Source: an uncultured Pseudomonadota bacterium (GTDB taxonomy: Bacteria > Pseudomonadota > Gammaproteobacteria > Steroidobacterales > Steroidobacteraceae). From it: 64,000 nt of DNA. The DNA is taken from the NCBI GenBank assembly GCA_946479515.1, contig CAMLGF010000012.1:1-64000 (forward strand), given 5' to 3'. Positions 18,680-28,366 of the stretch are shown here, piece after piece. The notes under the pieces were generated by a model, which saw only the letters and a list, made by a program, of their open reading frames with translations, was not told the DNA's origin and searched no databases. Position 1 is the stretch's first letter; the number at the start of each line of letters is the position of its first letter. Made by a program: the position numbers and the translations under genes.

Positions 18680-20359
18680 TCAGGCCGCGCGCGATCCCGA
18701 GCCGTGCTCGTATTCTGCGAGGAAGCTCAGCAGCTCCTCGCGATATTCGTAGTAGCGCGGATGCTCCAGCAGCAGCTTGCGGCTGCGCGGCCGCGGCAGG
18801 TCGACCTGCATGATCCGGCCGATGCGCGCGCGCGGGCCATTGGTCATCATGATCACGCGGTCCGCGACCAGGATGGCCTCGTCGACGTCGTGGGTGACGC
18901 AGATCGCGGTGATGCGGGTGCGCTTGAGTATGTCCATCAGCACTTCCTGCAGGTCCCAGCGCGTGAGCGCGTCGAGCATTCCGAACGGTTCGTCGAGCAG
19001 CAGCAGCTTCGGTGACAGCGCGAAGGCGCGGGCCAGGCCGACGCGCTGGCGCATGCCGTTCGACATGTCGCGCGCGTACTTGTCGAGCGCATCGCCCAGG
19101 CCGACGCGCGTGAGGTAGTAGTCGACGATGTCGGCGCGCTCGGCGCCGCTGGCGTGTGGATACACGCGATCGACGCCCAGTGCCACGTTCTGGCGCGCCG
19201 TCAGCCACGACAACAGGTTGGGCGCCTGGAACACCACGCCGCGGTCGGGACCCGCGGTGGTGATCTCGCGGCCATCGAGCGAAATGCCGCCGTCGCTGAC
19301 CTCGGTGAGACCCGCGCACATGGACAGCGCGGTCGACTTGCCGCAACCCGAGTGGCCGATCAGCGAAATGCATTCACCGCGCCGGATGTCGAGCTGGAAG
19401 CCTTCGACCACGGTGAGCGGACCCTTCGGCGTCGGATACACCTTGTGGACGTTGTAGAACTCGACGTACTTGTCGGGGTTGGACGCCGGCCGCGGCTTGT
19501 TGGCCGCGCGCACCGCCTTCGGCACGAAATCGGCGGAGGTGATGGGCACCACGTCTGGTAGCTGGATGCCGCCGTCCGCCTCGCCGGTCACCACCCTCTC
19601 CGCGTCGACATCGAGCAGGTACTGCGTGATCGAGGCGCGCAGCTGGCGGTAGCGCGCGTCGTGATTGACGGCCTTGCGGTCGCGCGGCCGCGGCAGATCG
19701 ACGCGGAATTCCGGCCCGAGTGTCGCGCGCGGGCCCGGCGTCAGCGGGATGATGCGGTCGGCGAGCAGCAGCGCCTCGTCGACGTCGTTGGTGACCAGCA
19801 CGACGGTTTTCTTTTCCTCGCGCCAGATCGCCTCGATCTCGTCCTGCAGCTTGGCACGGGTCAGGGCATCGAGCGCCGAGAGCGGCTCGTCGAGCAGCAG
19901 GAACTCCGGATTCATGGCCAGCGCCCGCGCCACCGCCACGCGCTGGCGCATGCCGCCCGACAGCTCGGCGGGGCGCCGGTCGGTGGCATGCGTGAGCCCG
20001 ACCATGCGGATGTATTTCTCCGTGCGCTCGCGCCGCAGCGCGCGCGAGTCGCGCGCGAACACCGTGTCGACCGCGAGCGCCACGTTCTCGAACACCGTGA
20101 GCCACGGCATCAGCGAATAGCTCTGGAACACCACACCGCGGTCAGGTCCGGCCTCGCCCGCCGGCGCGCCGCGCAGCAGCACCTCGCCGGCATCCGGTGC
20201 GACCAGTCCGGCGAGGATGGACATGAGCGTGGTCTTGCCCGACCCTGAGAAGCCGATCAGCGCGACGAACTCGCCCTCGGCGATCGACAGGTTGATGTCC
20301 GCCAGCACCTCGGTGCCGCCGTAGCTCTTGGCGATGCCGCGCAATTCCAGGTGAGCCAT
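18680..20359 (-). CDS. Nitrate/sulfonate-type ABC transporter ATPase, two fused nucleotide-binding domains
   Basis: A 559-residue protein with two complete ATPase domains. Domain 1: Walker [10 protein letters not shown] at 36-44, signature LSGGMRQ at 133-139, Walker B LLLDEP. Domain 2: Walker [10 protein letters not shown] at 335-343, signature MSNGMRQ at 432-438, H-loop His490. In domain 1 the H-loop His is replaced by Asn191 (VTNDVDE), and in domain 2 the signature has Asn in place of Gly, so the two ATP sites differ. The ATG overlaps the permease stop by one base (TGATG), showing translational coupling. The long upstream open frame has no domain support. It powers the importer encoded with the next two genes. 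Confidence 0.9.
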   Translation of the reverse strand: MAHLELRGIAKSYGGTEVLADINLSIAEGEFVALIGFSGSGKTTLMSILAGLVAPDAGEVLLRGAPAGEAGPDRGVVFQSYSLMPWLTVFENVALAVDTVFARDSRALRRERTEKYIRMVGLTHATDRRPAELSGGMRQRVAVARALAMNPEFLLLDEPLSALDALTRAKLQDEIEAIWREEKKTVVLVTNDVDEALLLADRIIPLTPGPRATLGPEFRVDLPRPRDRKAVNHDARYRQLRASITQYLLDVDAERVVTGEADGGIQLPDVVPITSADFVPKAVRAANKPRPASNPDKYVEFYNVHKVYPTPKGPLTVVEGFQLDIRRGECISLIGHSGCGKSTALSMCAGLTEVSDGGISLDGREITTAGPDRGVVFQAPNLLSWLTARQNVALGVDRVYPHASGAERADIVDYYLTRVGLGDALDKYARDMSNGMRQRVGLARAFALSPKLLLLDEPFGMLDALTRWDLQEVLMDILKRTRITAICVTHDVDEAILVADRVIMMTNGPRARIGRIMQVDLPRPRSRKLLLEHPRYYEYREELLSFLAEYEHGSGSRAA

Positions 20360-21489
20360 CAGCGCGTGTTTCCGTAGCTGAAGGCGCTCTGCAGCGTCAG
20401 CATGACGCGATCCAGCAGAAAGCCGATGAGGCCGATGGTGAATACTGCCACCATGATGCGGCTCAGAGATTCGGAGCTGCCGTTCTGGAATTCGTCCCAG
20501 ACGAATTTTCCGAGCCCCGGGTTCTGCGCCAGCATTTCCGCGGCGATCAGCACCATCCAGCCCACGCCGAGCGACAGGCGCAGGCCGGTGAAGATGTAGG
20601 GCAGCGACGAGGGGAACACCAGCCTGGTCAGCTGCGTGGTCTTCTTGAGGCGCAATACGCGCGCCACGTTCAGCAGGTCGCGATCGATGGACCCGACGCC
20701 CACCGCCGTGTTGATCACCGTCGGCCAGAGCGAACACAGCGTCACGGTCACCGCCGAGGTGATGAAGGACTTCTCGAGCATCGGATTGGCCGTCACGTAC
20801 ACGGCGCTCACGATCATGGTGACGATGGGCAGCCAGGCGAGCGGTGAGACCGGTTTGAACACCTGTATCAGCGGATTGAACATGGCGCTGAACGTGGCGC
20901 TGGCGCCGCACAGGATTCCGAGCGGTACCGCGATCAGCGTTGCGAGCAGGAAGCCCGCGAACACGGTCTTAAGACTGGTGTAGATCTGGTCGATGTAGCT
21001 GGGCTTGCCCGTGTATTCGACGACGCGCACCTCGGCATCCGGCTCGGCGCGCAGTTTCTCCGCATTGCGCTGTTCCTGGCGCTCGTAGAAGGCGGCGGCC
21101 TTTTCACGCTGCACGAGATGATCGGCCCAAAGCGCCTTCGCCTGTTGCCACACCGCGCCCGGCCCCGGAATCTGCCCGAGACTGGTCTGGATGCCGGAGG
21201 AGACCTGGCTCCAGAGGAGCAGGAACGCCACGATGGCCACCAGCGGCGCACCGAGGTCGAGCCACAGCTGGCGCATGTGCGAACGCGGATCTTCGCCGCG
21301 CGTCATGGCGACGATGGGCTTGAGGAAGCCGAGGCCGACCAGCGCGAGCACGCGCAGCGCGCCATCGATCGCACGGGACATCGTGCGCGGTGCGCGTGCC
21401 GCCGCGGATGCCCCCGCCGCGCGCAGCGGCGGCGCCTGCGGCGCACTCGGCGCCGGCACTTCCTTTCGCGCGCTACTTCCCGACGACAT
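20359..21489 (-). CDS. ABC transporter permease (NrtB/SsuC-like)
   Basis: A 376-residue inner-membrane permease. A Ser/Ala/Pro-rich cytoplasmic N-terminus of about 60 residues precedes the first helix near [10 protein letters not shown], then a hydrophilic insert of about 80 residues containing a charged stretch ([14 protein letters not shown]), and the standard five-helix permease domain with the EAA-type loop around [10 protein letters not shown]. The insert between the first helix and the domain is longer than usual for NrtB relatives. The start at 21489 overlaps the end of the binding-protein gene by 17 bases. It forms the channel of the importer. Confidence 0.87.
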   Translation of the reverse strand: MSSGSSARKEVPAPSAPQAPPLRAAGASAAARAPRTMSRAIDGALRVLALVGLGFLKPIVAMTRGEDPRSHMRQLWLDLGAPLVAIVAFLLLWSQVSSGIQTSLGQIPGPGAVWQQAKALWADHLVQREKAAAFYERQEQRNAEKLRAEPDAEVRVVEYTGKPSYIDQIYTSLKTVFAGFLLATLIAVPLGILCGASATFSAMFNPLIQVFKPVSPLAWLPIVTMIVSAVYVTANPMLEKSFITSAVTVTLCSLWPTVINTAVGVGSIDRDLLNVARVLRLKKTTQLTRLVFPSSLPYIFTGLRLSLGVGWMVLIAAEMLAQNPGLGKFVWDEFQNGSSESLSRIMVAVFTIGLIGFLLDRVMLTLQSAFSYGNTR

Positions 21490-22861
21490 TGCCGTTCTCG
21501 ATCTTCTGCCCGCCCTTGAGCCCGATCGCGAGCTTCTGGATGTAGGCATTCGGCTTGCGGCCGTCATATTCGATGCCGTCGATGAATTCCCGGGTCGGCG
21601 CGCGGAAGCCGTCGGTGGTGAGATCGAAGTCTGCCGCGCGGGCCTTCTTCTCGGCGATCAGTTCTTTAGCGGCCTGGACGAACACCGCGGGTACGTACAC
21701 GCGCTTGGCGGTGTCGATGTACCAGGCATCGTTTTTCGCATCCGGTATCTGGCCCCAGCGGCGCATCTGCGTCAGGTACCAGATGGCGTCCGAGTAATAC
21801 GGGTAGTTGGCGTGATAGCGGAAGAACACGTTGAAGTCCGGCAGCGCGCGCCGGTCGCCCTTGTCGTACTCGAACGTGCCGGTCATGCTGTTGGCGATCA
21901 CCTGCACGTCGGCGCCCACGTATTCGGAGCGCGCCAGTATCTGCGCGGCTTCCTTGCGGTTCGCACCGTTGTTCGCGTCGAGCCACATGGCGGCGCGCAG
22001 CAGCGCCTTCACCAGCGCCACGTGCGTGCGCGGGTACTTGTCCGCGAAGGCCCTGGTCACGCCGAACACCTTCTCCGGGTTGTTCTTCCACATCTCGTAG
22101 TCGGTGATGACCGGCACACCGACGCCCTTGAAGATGGCCTGCTGATTCCAGGGTTCGCCGACGCAGTAGCCGTTGATCGTGCCGGCCTCGAGCGTCGCCG
22201 GCATCTGCGGCGGCGGCGTCACCGACAACAGCACGTCGGCGCGCGTATTGCCGTTCACGTCGGCGGGTGAATAGAAGCCGGGATGGATGCCGCCCGCCGC
22301 CAGCCAGTAGCGCAGCTCGTAGTTGTGCGTCGAGACGGGGAAAACCATGCCCATCTTGAACGGCTTGCCGTCGGCCTTGAATTTCGCCACCACCGGCTTG
22401 AGCGCCGTGGCGGAGATCGGATGGCGGGGCAGGCCCTTCGCGTCGGCGGGAATGCCGCCTTTCATCAGGGCCCAGACCTCGTTCGACACAGTGATGGCAT
22501 TGCCATTGAGATCCATGCTGAAACTGGTGATGACGTCGGCCCGGGTGCCGATGCCGATCGAGGCGCCGAGCGGCTGGCCGGCCAGCATGTGCGCACCGTC
22601 GAGCTGCCCGTCGATGACGCGATCGAGCAGCACTTTCCAATTGGCCTGTGGCTCGAGCGTGACATACAGCCCCTCATCCTCGAAGAAGCCCTTCTCGTAG
22701 GCGATGGCCAGCGGCGCCATGTCCGTGAGCTTGATGAAGCCCAGCTTGAGCTGCTCCTTCTCGGGGCTGGCGCCTGCCTGCGCGGTGGAAAACGAGCCGA
22801 AACAGGCGACGAGTGTGAGAAAACCGGCGCGCGCGGCGGCGGCGATGCTGCTCGAATTCAC
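21473..22861 (-). CDS. Periplasmic binding protein of NrtA/CmpA type
   Basis: A 462-residue solute-binding protein with an Ala-rich signal peptide ending in AQA. The mature N-terminus ([21 protein letters not shown]) and the later GYCVGEPWN and WYIDTAKR segments match the nitrate/bicarbonate binding proteins NrtA and CmpA. I chose a GTG start at 22861 because GGAGAGGAAG lies six bases upstream and the signal peptide begins there. Start codons further upstream (22918, 22972) give a Pro/Arg-rich extension without a ribosome site. No nitrate or nitrite reductase gene is in the window, so nitrate, bicarbonate, cyanate or a sulfonate are all possible ligands. Confidence 0.87.
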   Translation of the reverse strand: MNSSSIAAAARAGFLTLVACFGSFSTAQAGASPEKEQLKLGFIKLTDMAPLAIAYEKGFFEDEGLYVTLEPQANWKVLLDRVIDGQLDGAHMLAGQPLGASIGIGTRADVITSFSMDLNGNAITVSNEVWALMKGGIPADAKGLPRHPISATALKPVVAKFKADGKPFKMGMVFPVSTHNYELRYWLAAGGIHPGFYSPADVNGNTRADVLLSVTPPPQMPATLEAGTINGYCVGEPWNQQAIFKGVGVPVITDYEMWKNNPEKVFGVTRAFADKYPRTHVALVKALLRAAMWLDANNGANRKEAAQILARSEYVGADVQVIANSMTGTFEYDKGDRRALPDFNVFFRYHANYPYYSDAIWYLTQMRRWGQIPDAKNDAWYIDTAKRVYVPAVFVQAAKELIAEKKARAADFDLTTDGFRAPTREFIDGIEYDGRKPNAYIQKLAIGLKGGQKIENGNVVGK

Positions 22862-22867
22862 TTCTAA

Positions 22868-22877
22868 CTTCCTCTCC
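22868..22877 (-). promoter_or_regulatory. Ribosome binding site deciding a GTG start
   Basis: GGAGAGGAAG on the minus strand, six bases before the GTG at 22861. It is the strongest ribosome site in this stretch and is the reason for preferring GTG over the upstream ATG codons for the NrtA-type binding protein. Confidence 0.7.
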
Positions 22878-23024
22878 GGTGTGCGCAGTAAGGCGCAACC
22901 GGATGAAGCAATCCGCATGCCAGGGCCGGGAGTGGCAGTTTTTCGCGACCGGCGCGTTGTTTGGAGCGCCATGCACCGAAAGGCAGCGAGGGGGGTGCGC
23001 TCGCGTGTGCAAACGGGTGCAGCG

Positions 23025-24293
23025 TCAGCGGCCGGCGTCCGTCACCGGCAGACGGATCGTGAATCGCGTGCCGGTGCCCGCGATGCTGTGGACGTCGAGC
23101 CCGCCACCGTGGCGATCGACGACGATCGATCGCGAGATGGCCAGCCCCTGGCCCGTGCCTCTGCCCACTTCCTTGGTCGTGAAGAACGGGTCGAAGATCT
23201 TGTCGAGATTCTCCGGCTCGATGCCGCAGCCGTTGTCTTCGAAGGTGATGATCAGCTCGGCGCCCGCGTGTTGCGTGACGATGCGGATCCGGCCAGCCGC
23301 GGCGTCCTTGCCGGAAGCCTCGATGGCATGCGCAGCGTTGACCAGCAGGTTCAGGAACACCTGGTTCAGCTCGCCGATGTTGCAGGCAACGAGCGGCAGG
23401 GGCCCGGCTTTCAGTTCCACGGTCGCGATGTGCTTGTATTCGCTGCGCGCAATTTCGAGCGTCGTCTCGAGCGCCTTGTTGAGGTCCGCCGGGCTGTGCG
23501 CGTCGCTGCTCGGATGCGAGAATTCCTTCATCGCGCGCACGATGTCCGTCACTCGCCTGATTCCGTCGCGAGTCCGCTGCATCGCCTTCGGCAGTTCCGT
23601 CAGCAGGTACTCGACCTCGACTTCGGCTGCCGTCGCGTCGCCGTGCGTGCGATCGACCCGATAGGCGCCGATGACCCTGGCGAGGTCGTCGACCGAGTCG
23701 CTCAGAAACGTGACGTTGTCGGCGACGTACTGCATGGGCGTGTTGATCTCATGCGCCACGCCCGCGGCCAGGCGCCCGACGGCCTCGAGCTTCTGCGCCA
23801 TGCGCAACTCGAGTGCGAGGCGGTCGCGTTCCTGTTCGCGGGTCTCGATGCGTTCCTGCAGCTCCTTCTTGATGCGCGAATCTTCGACGCTCTGCGTGAT
23901 GTCGGTGGCGATGCCGACGAAGTGACTGGCCCTGCCATCCGGGCCAAGAATCGGCGTGATGTTCAGGCTGAGCCACAGCGGTGAGCCGCTCGAATGCACG
24001 CCGCGGACGACGACCCGGATGGGCCGGCTCTCGCGCATCGCCGCGCGCATTTTTTCCAGTTGCGCCGGGCTGTGGTTGTCGGTGCGCACGATCTGCTCGA
24101 CCGTCTCGCCGATGAGCTCTTCGCGAATGCGGCCATGCCGCTCGGCCAGCGACAGGTTGGCGAAAACGATCCGGCCCTTCCGGTCGGTGATGAGCACGTG
24201 TTGCTCGGAGGCGTCGAGCGCGCCCTGCAACAGCGACACGTCGGCGGTGATGAGACCCGCCATCACGGAAGCGGTGCAGGTCGACGCGGCCAA
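23025..24293 (-). CDS. PAS-domain sensor histidine kinase
   Basis: A 422-residue kinase without membrane helices, so probably cytoplasmic. A PAS domain covers about 20-135 ([27 protein letters not shown]), a coiled-coil linker about 138-168, and the dimerisation helix carries the phospho-accepting His181 in GVAHEINTP. The ATPase domain shows the N box [12 protein letters not shown]1 DNGCGI and the GTGQGLA loop. No receiver domain or response regulator is fused or adjacent, so its partner is elsewhere. The gene is on the same strand as the ABC importer, upstream of it with 163 bases between, and could be linked to its regulation; that is inference. Confidence 0.9.
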   Translation of the reverse strand: MAASTCTASVMAGLITADVSLLQGALDASEQHVLITDRKGRIVFANLSLAERHGRIREELIGETVEQIVRTDNHSPAQLEKMRAAMRESRPIRVVVRGVHSSGSPLWLSLNITPILGPDGRASHFVGIATDITQSVEDSRIKKELQERIETREQERDRLALELRMAQKLEAVGRLAAGVAHEINTPMQYVADNVTFLSDSVDDLARVIGAYRVDRTHGDATAAEVEVEYLLTELPKAMQRTRDGIRRVTDIVRAMKEFSHPSSDAHSPADLNKALETTLEIARSEYKHIATVELKAGPLPLVACNIGELNQVFLNLLVNAAHAIEASGKDAAAGRIRIVTQHAGAELIITFEDNGCGIEPENLDKIFDPFFTTKEVGRGTGQGLAISRSIVVDRHGGGLDVHSIAGTGTRFTIRLPVTDAGR

Positions 24294-24591
24294 GATTCCC
24301 CCAGAAGTGCCTTTAGCCCGAGCTAGTTCGGTTCATACCCTGGCATCGCCCGATCCCGTCGGGACTTGAGCGCCCTGGCGATCGACATCTTGCGATTGCG
24401 ACTCCGCGCTCGACGCGCCCTAAGGGAGACGCTTCCTCCGCGAGGTAGGATGCGCGCCTGCGCGGCTGTGGGCCGGCTCCGACTCGCGGCGGATTTCACA
24501 TGGCTGCACGGATGATTCGCATTGCTGGGCACCCGCAAGCGTGCTCAATTTGATGCGTTTCGTCGGCAAGTCCAAAAAACCAGGGGGAATC
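24294..24591. other. Intergenic region, 298 bases, divergent
   Basis: This gap lies between the histidine kinase (minus) and the GH5 gene (plus) and should hold both promoters. I see AGGGGGAATC before the GH5 start and several short G/C-rich inverted repeats, but no terminator, no recognisable riboswitch core and no convincing -35/-10 pair. A short in-frame upstream extension of the GH5 frame starts at 24541 and lacks a ribosome site. Confidence 0.4.
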
Positions 24592-26157
24592 ATGTCACTT
24601 CGCAGACCTTCCGCTGCGAAATGGCGCGGCAAGACGGCATTCGCGGCCACTTTGCTTGCGTCCATTTCTGCTCTCCTATATTCGACGGGCGTATCCGCGC
24701 AATTGCCCACCGCACAGCAGGTGGCGAGCCAGATCCAGCTCGGCTGGAACATCGGCAACACGCTGGAAGCCCAGTGCGGCGAGACGGCCTGGGGCAACCC
24801 GCAGGTCAGCCAGACGCTCATCAATGCGGTGAAGGCGGCGGGCTTCAACGCGGTGCGCATCCCGGCGGCGTGGGATTGCCACGCATCGAACGGCACCATC
24901 GATCCGAATTGGATGGCGCGCGTCAAACAGGTCGTCGACTACGCGTACAACCAGAACATGTACGTCGTCCTGAACATCCACTGGGACGGCGGGTGGCTCG
25001 AGAACAATCCGTTCTATTCGGCCCAGGCCGCGGTCAACCAGAAGCAGAATGCCTACTGGACGCAGATCGCCAACACGTTCAAGAACTACAACGAACGCGT
25101 GCTGTTCGCCGGTACGAACGAGGTTCATGCCGATTACGGCACGCCCACCAGCGAACACATCGCCGTACAGCAATCGTACAACCAGACATTCGTGAATGCG
25201 GTGCGCGCCACGGGCGGCAACAATGCCTCGCGTACGCTGGTGGTGCAGACCTACAACACCAATCCGTGGCACGGGCTCAACTACTTCTCGCTGCCGTCCG
25301 ACAGCATCGCCAATCGCCTGATCGTGGAGATCCATCACTACGATCCGTACGATTTCACCATCAATCCGAACGGGCCCTGCCTCGCATGGGGCGCGCCTTA
25401 CCCGCAGTACAGCCAATGCGCCTGGGCGCAGGAGGCCTATCACGATGACCTGTTCAACCAGGTGCGGGCGAAATGGGCGGCCAACGGCATTCCAGTGATC
25501 ATCGGCGAGTACGCCGCGGCCCAGCGTGCGAATCTCAACGAGGCCTCGCGGCTGTATTGGCACGAATACGTGAACCGATCCGCGAAGAACAACGGCATCA
25601 AGACGTTCCTCTGGGACACCGGCAACAGCTCCGGGGTGTTCAATCGCAACAATGGCGCGATCATCAATCAGGCGCTGCTGGACGCGATCAAACGCGGCGC
25701 GGGCCTGGGCGGCGGCAACGGCATCGTTGCCAATGGCACCTACCGCATCGTGGCGCGCCACAGCGGCAAGGTGGTGGACGTGCAGGGAACCGCCACCAAC
25801 GACGGCGCGAACGTGCACCAGTGGAGCTACTACGGTGGCAACAGCCAACGCTGGACGCTGACCCACCTGGGCAACAACGTGTACCAGATCATCGGCGTGG
25901 GCAGCGGCAAGGCGCTGGAAGTCGCCAGCACCTCCACGGCCAACGGCACGAACGTCGACATTCGCAGTTACACCGGCGCCAACAACCAGCGCTGGACGAT
26001 CTCGGCAACCAGCGGCGGCTACTATCGACTGAGCCCGGTGAGCAGCAGCGGCTCGGCGCTCGACGTCTCCGGCGTCTCCTCGAGCGATGGCGCGAATATC
26101 CATCAGTGGGGCTGGAATGGCGGCAACAACCAGCAGTGGGCGTTTCAGGCTCCCTGA
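24592..26157 (+). CDS. GH5 endoglucanase with C-terminal ricin-type (CBM13-like) lectin domain
   Basis: A 521-residue secreted enzyme. The signal peptide spans about 1-36 (ends VSA). The catalytic domain has the family start GWNIGNTLEA at 51-60, acid/base Glu177 in AGTNEVH and nucleophile Glu306 in IGEYAA. A Gly-rich linker (GLGGGNG) leads to a beta-trefoil domain at about 380-521 with three QxW repeats (QRW, QRW, QQW). It probably cuts beta-1,4-glucan outside the cell and binds plant polysaccharide through the trefoil. The ATG at 24592 follows AGGGGGAATC; an upstream ATG at 24541 has no such site. Confidence 0.9.
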   Translation: MSLRRPSAAKWRGKTAFAATLLASISALLYSTGVSAQLPTAQQVASQIQLGWNIGNTLEAQCGETAWGNPQVSQTLINAVKAAGFNAVRIPAAWDCHASNGTIDPNWMARVKQVVDYAYNQNMYVVLNIHWDGGWLENNPFYSAQAAVNQKQNAYWTQIANTFKNYNERVLFAGTNEVHADYGTPTSEHIAVQQSYNQTFVNAVRATGGNNASRTLVVQTYNTNPWHGLNYFSLPSDSIANRLIVEIHHYDPYDFTINPNGPCLAWGAPYPQYSQCAWAQEAYHDDLFNQVRAKWAANGIPVIIGEYAAAQRANLNEASRLYWHEYVNRSAKNNGIKTFLWDTGNSSGVFNRNNGAIINQALLDAIKRGAGLGGGNGIVANGTYRIVARHSGKVVDVQGTATNDGANVHQWSYYGGNSQRWTLTHLGNNVYQIIGVGSGKALEVASTSTANGTNVDIRSYTGANNQRWTISATSGGYYRLSPVSSSGSALDVSGVSSSDGANIHQWGWNGGNNQQWAFQAP

Positions 26158-26194
26158 TCGCTCGGGGCTGGCTCGTCCGCGAGTCGTGTACGCG

Positions 26195-27046
26195 ATGGCC
26201 GCGGCATCCGCGGCGGCCATCGCGGCGCTGATCGCGATTCGCGGCGCGCCGTCCGACAGCGGCGCATTGCGTCCCACGGCCGCAGGCGTCCTGGAGTCAC
26301 GGCCGGCCAGTGACCGCTCGGACGCGCGCGCACCTGCCGCGAGGGCTCGCGCGCGCATCGATGGCAATGCGATCACCCCGCTCACGGCAGATGCCGTCGA
26401 GCGCGCTCTTGCCGAGGCGCCGCAGGAGCGGCGCGACCTGTTGCTGGGCCAGCTGCTCGCCCGGCTCGTGCGCCAGGATGCACGGGCGGCGGCGCACGTC
26501 GCCGAGCGGCAGGCAAACGGCTACCTGCGTGAAGCGGCGCTGCGCACCGTCGCGCAGCAGTGGACGCGACGCGATGCCGAGGCCGCGATCGCCTGGGCGG
26601 TTTCGCTGAGCGATCAGGCTGAACGGGACACGGCGCTCGCCCATGCGGCCTTGGAGCTGGCGATCTCCCGGCCGCAACTCGCGCTGCAGGCGCTCGGCAA
26701 TCGGAGCGCGTCCCCGTCGCCGGATCCGGCACTCGAGGGCGTCGTGCAGCAATGGGCCATGCATGATTTCGCCGAAGCACAGGCCTGGGCAGACGCGCAG
26801 CCCGCCGGCCACGATCGGGATGCGCTGCTCATGCGATTGGTGTTCGCGCGCGTGGAACAGGATCCGGCCGACGCCGCGCGCATGGCGGATAGAGCCTTCT
26901 TCGTCGAAGCGGAGCGCATCGACGCGATCTCGACCGTCGCCCGCCGCTGGGGCGCCAGGGATCCCGCGGCCGTGCGCGAGTGGGCGCTCACGCTCGACGC
27001 CAAGGCGCAGCAACGCGTCTGGACCGAGCTCGCGCTGCTGTGGTGA
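26195..27046 (+). CDS. Uncharacterised membrane-anchored helical-repeat protein
   Basis: About 283 residues. A short N-terminal hydrophobic stretch (AAASAAAIAALIAI) suggests a signal anchor. The rest is made of Ala-rich helix pairs with a repeated WA core: AIAWAVSL, AQAWADAQ and VREWALTL, each near the start of a repeat of about 35-45 residues. This resembles TPR- or HEAT-like arrays, but I cannot name the family. It begins 38 bases after the GH5 stop on the same strand, so it may share its transcript. A GTG at 26186 is an alternative start. Function unknown; a scaffold role is only a guess from the repeats. Confidence 0.6.
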   Translation: MAAASAAAIAALIAIRGAPSDSGALRPTAAGVLESRPASDRSDARAPAARARARIDGNAITPLTADAVERALAEAPQERRDLLLGQLLARLVRQDARAAAHVAERQANGYLREAALRTVAQQWTRRDAEAAIAWAVSLSDQAERDTALAHAALELAISRPQLALQALGNRSASPSPDPALEGVVQQWAMHDFAEAQAWADAQPAGHDRDALLMRLVFARVEQDPADAARMADRAFFVEAERIDAISTVARRWGARDPAAVREWALTLDAKAQQRVWTELALLW

Positions 27047-27079
27047 GTCGCGCCACGTGCGGCATGGCTCAGGACAGTT

Positions 27080-28234
27080 TCACCTCGGCTGGTGACTGCC
27101 ATCCACGGACAGGTGCGCGACCTGCTCCACGAGGGGCAGGGTGACGAGCTGGCGCCAGTGTGACAACTGCACCTTGAACTCGCGGGCTCGGTAGTTAGCG
27201 GACCGACCCGCGGAAACCGGGGCGCGCGCCCCTGGCCATGAGGCGACGAGGCTGCCCTCACGTATCACCTGATAGCTTCCATCCGCCCTGACGAGAGCAG
27301 GGGATGCATCGGCGTTCATGCGCGGAAAGCGCGGCTCGGGAATCCGGACGACGGTGGCGCCGGCCAGCGAAGGGTTCATGCAGTTGCGGGCGACCTGTGG
27401 CGCGAGCTTGTCCCGCATGTCAGAGCCGCCGCGCGTGCTGCCGGCGGAGTCGAGGAATTCAAAAAGCCATTTGCCGGCGATGTAGCGGTTGCACTCGCGA
27501 CGCACGTCGTCAGGCAGTTCGAGCCCGGACCGACGCAAGGCCGCAGCGAGTCTCGCCAGCGCAGGGACGGGAATCGCACGCGCGGAGGACGTTGGCCGGC
27601 GTGCCGTCAACTCGCGGGCCGTTCCCTGCAGCGTCCGCGGCAGCCACCGGCCTGAAACGGCGGGATGATCCGGGTCGAAGTAATGCTTTTTCAGCAGGCT
27701 GAAAGCCACCTGGTCGAGGAAGGTCTGGTAGGTGTGCCCAAAACAGCTGCCCGGGTACGAGCCGCATGTGCCGCCGAATTCCACATGGGCATACGCGTCC
27801 TGCTGGCAATGCAGGGCCGCGCCAAGCGCGATCAATCTCCTGGTCGCACGGCGTGGACCATCGACACGATCGGCCACCGCAGCGAAGTGGCCGGACATGA
27901 CTTGAAAGACGTCGGCGGAAATCCGGCCTGCCGCGGTGGGAGTCCGGCTGAAACAATGGAAGCGCAGATTCTTCTCCGCCTGGTGGAAAGAGCTCGTGAC
28001 GTAACCGGCAGCGGAGGAGCTCGGTCCCGTCTCCGCTTCCAGCGCGGCGACCGTGTCCTGGTTCTCGTCCACCCCCTGATTCGCGCTGGCGATAGTCAGG
28101 GCATCGGGCTGCGGCCAGCCGGCGGCTCTTGCCAGCACATAGGTCGTCGAAAAGTGAATGTCTGCTTCATAGGCTTCGGCTGCGGTGATGGACTGCAGCG
28201 ATATCAGCAGGCAGGCGCACAGAATTCCCTTCAC
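27080..28234 (-). CDS. Secreted putative metal-dependent hydrolase (phospholipase C/DUF6765-like)
   Basis: A 384-residue protein with a signal peptide (ends AEA, about residue 20). The mature start, EADIHFSTTYVLARAAGW, followed by IASANQGVDENQD, FHQAEKN and LGAALHCQQDAYAHVEF, carries spaced His and Asp residues in helices, as in zinc-dependent phospholipase C/S1-P1 nuclease and DUF6765 relatives. The C-terminal third (about 270-384) is different and contains no motif I know. It may hydrolyse a phosphoester outside the inner membrane. The similarity is by eye only. It converges with the repeat-protein gene and stands 132 bases from the LytTR gene upstream. Confidence 0.55.
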   Translation of the reverse strand: MKGILCACLLISLQSITAAEAYEADIHFSTTYVLARAAGWPQPDALTIASANQGVDENQDTVAALEAETGPSSSAAGYVTSSFHQAEKNLRFHCFSRTPTAAGRISADVFQVMSGHFAAVADRVDGPRRATRRLIALGAALHCQQDAYAHVEFGGTCGSYPGSCFGHTYQTFLDQVAFSLLKKHYFDPDHPAVSGRWLPRTLQGTARELTARRPTSSARAIPVPALARLAAALRRSGLELPDDVRRECNRYIAGKWLFEFLDSAGSTRGGSDMRDKLAPQVARNCMNPSLAGATVVRIPEPRFPRMNADASPALVRADGSYQVIREGSLVASWPGARAPVSAGRSANYRAREFKVQLSHWRQLVTLPLVEQVAHLSVDGSHQPR

Positions 28235-28366
28235 GTGTCTCGACTCTGGAGCATTCGAAAGTTGTTCGTATGTCTCCGGCGAGCGCTGGAAGGTTCTGGG
28301 TCATGGCGGGCGACACCGGTTCGGCCGAGCGAAACGCCGGTCGCTGAGATTGCCGCGCGAAGCGGC

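Noticed and set aside
24294..24591. Riboswitch upstream of the GH5 gene
   Set aside because: No match to the cyclic di-GMP, SAM, cobalamin or glycine cores that I can recognise.
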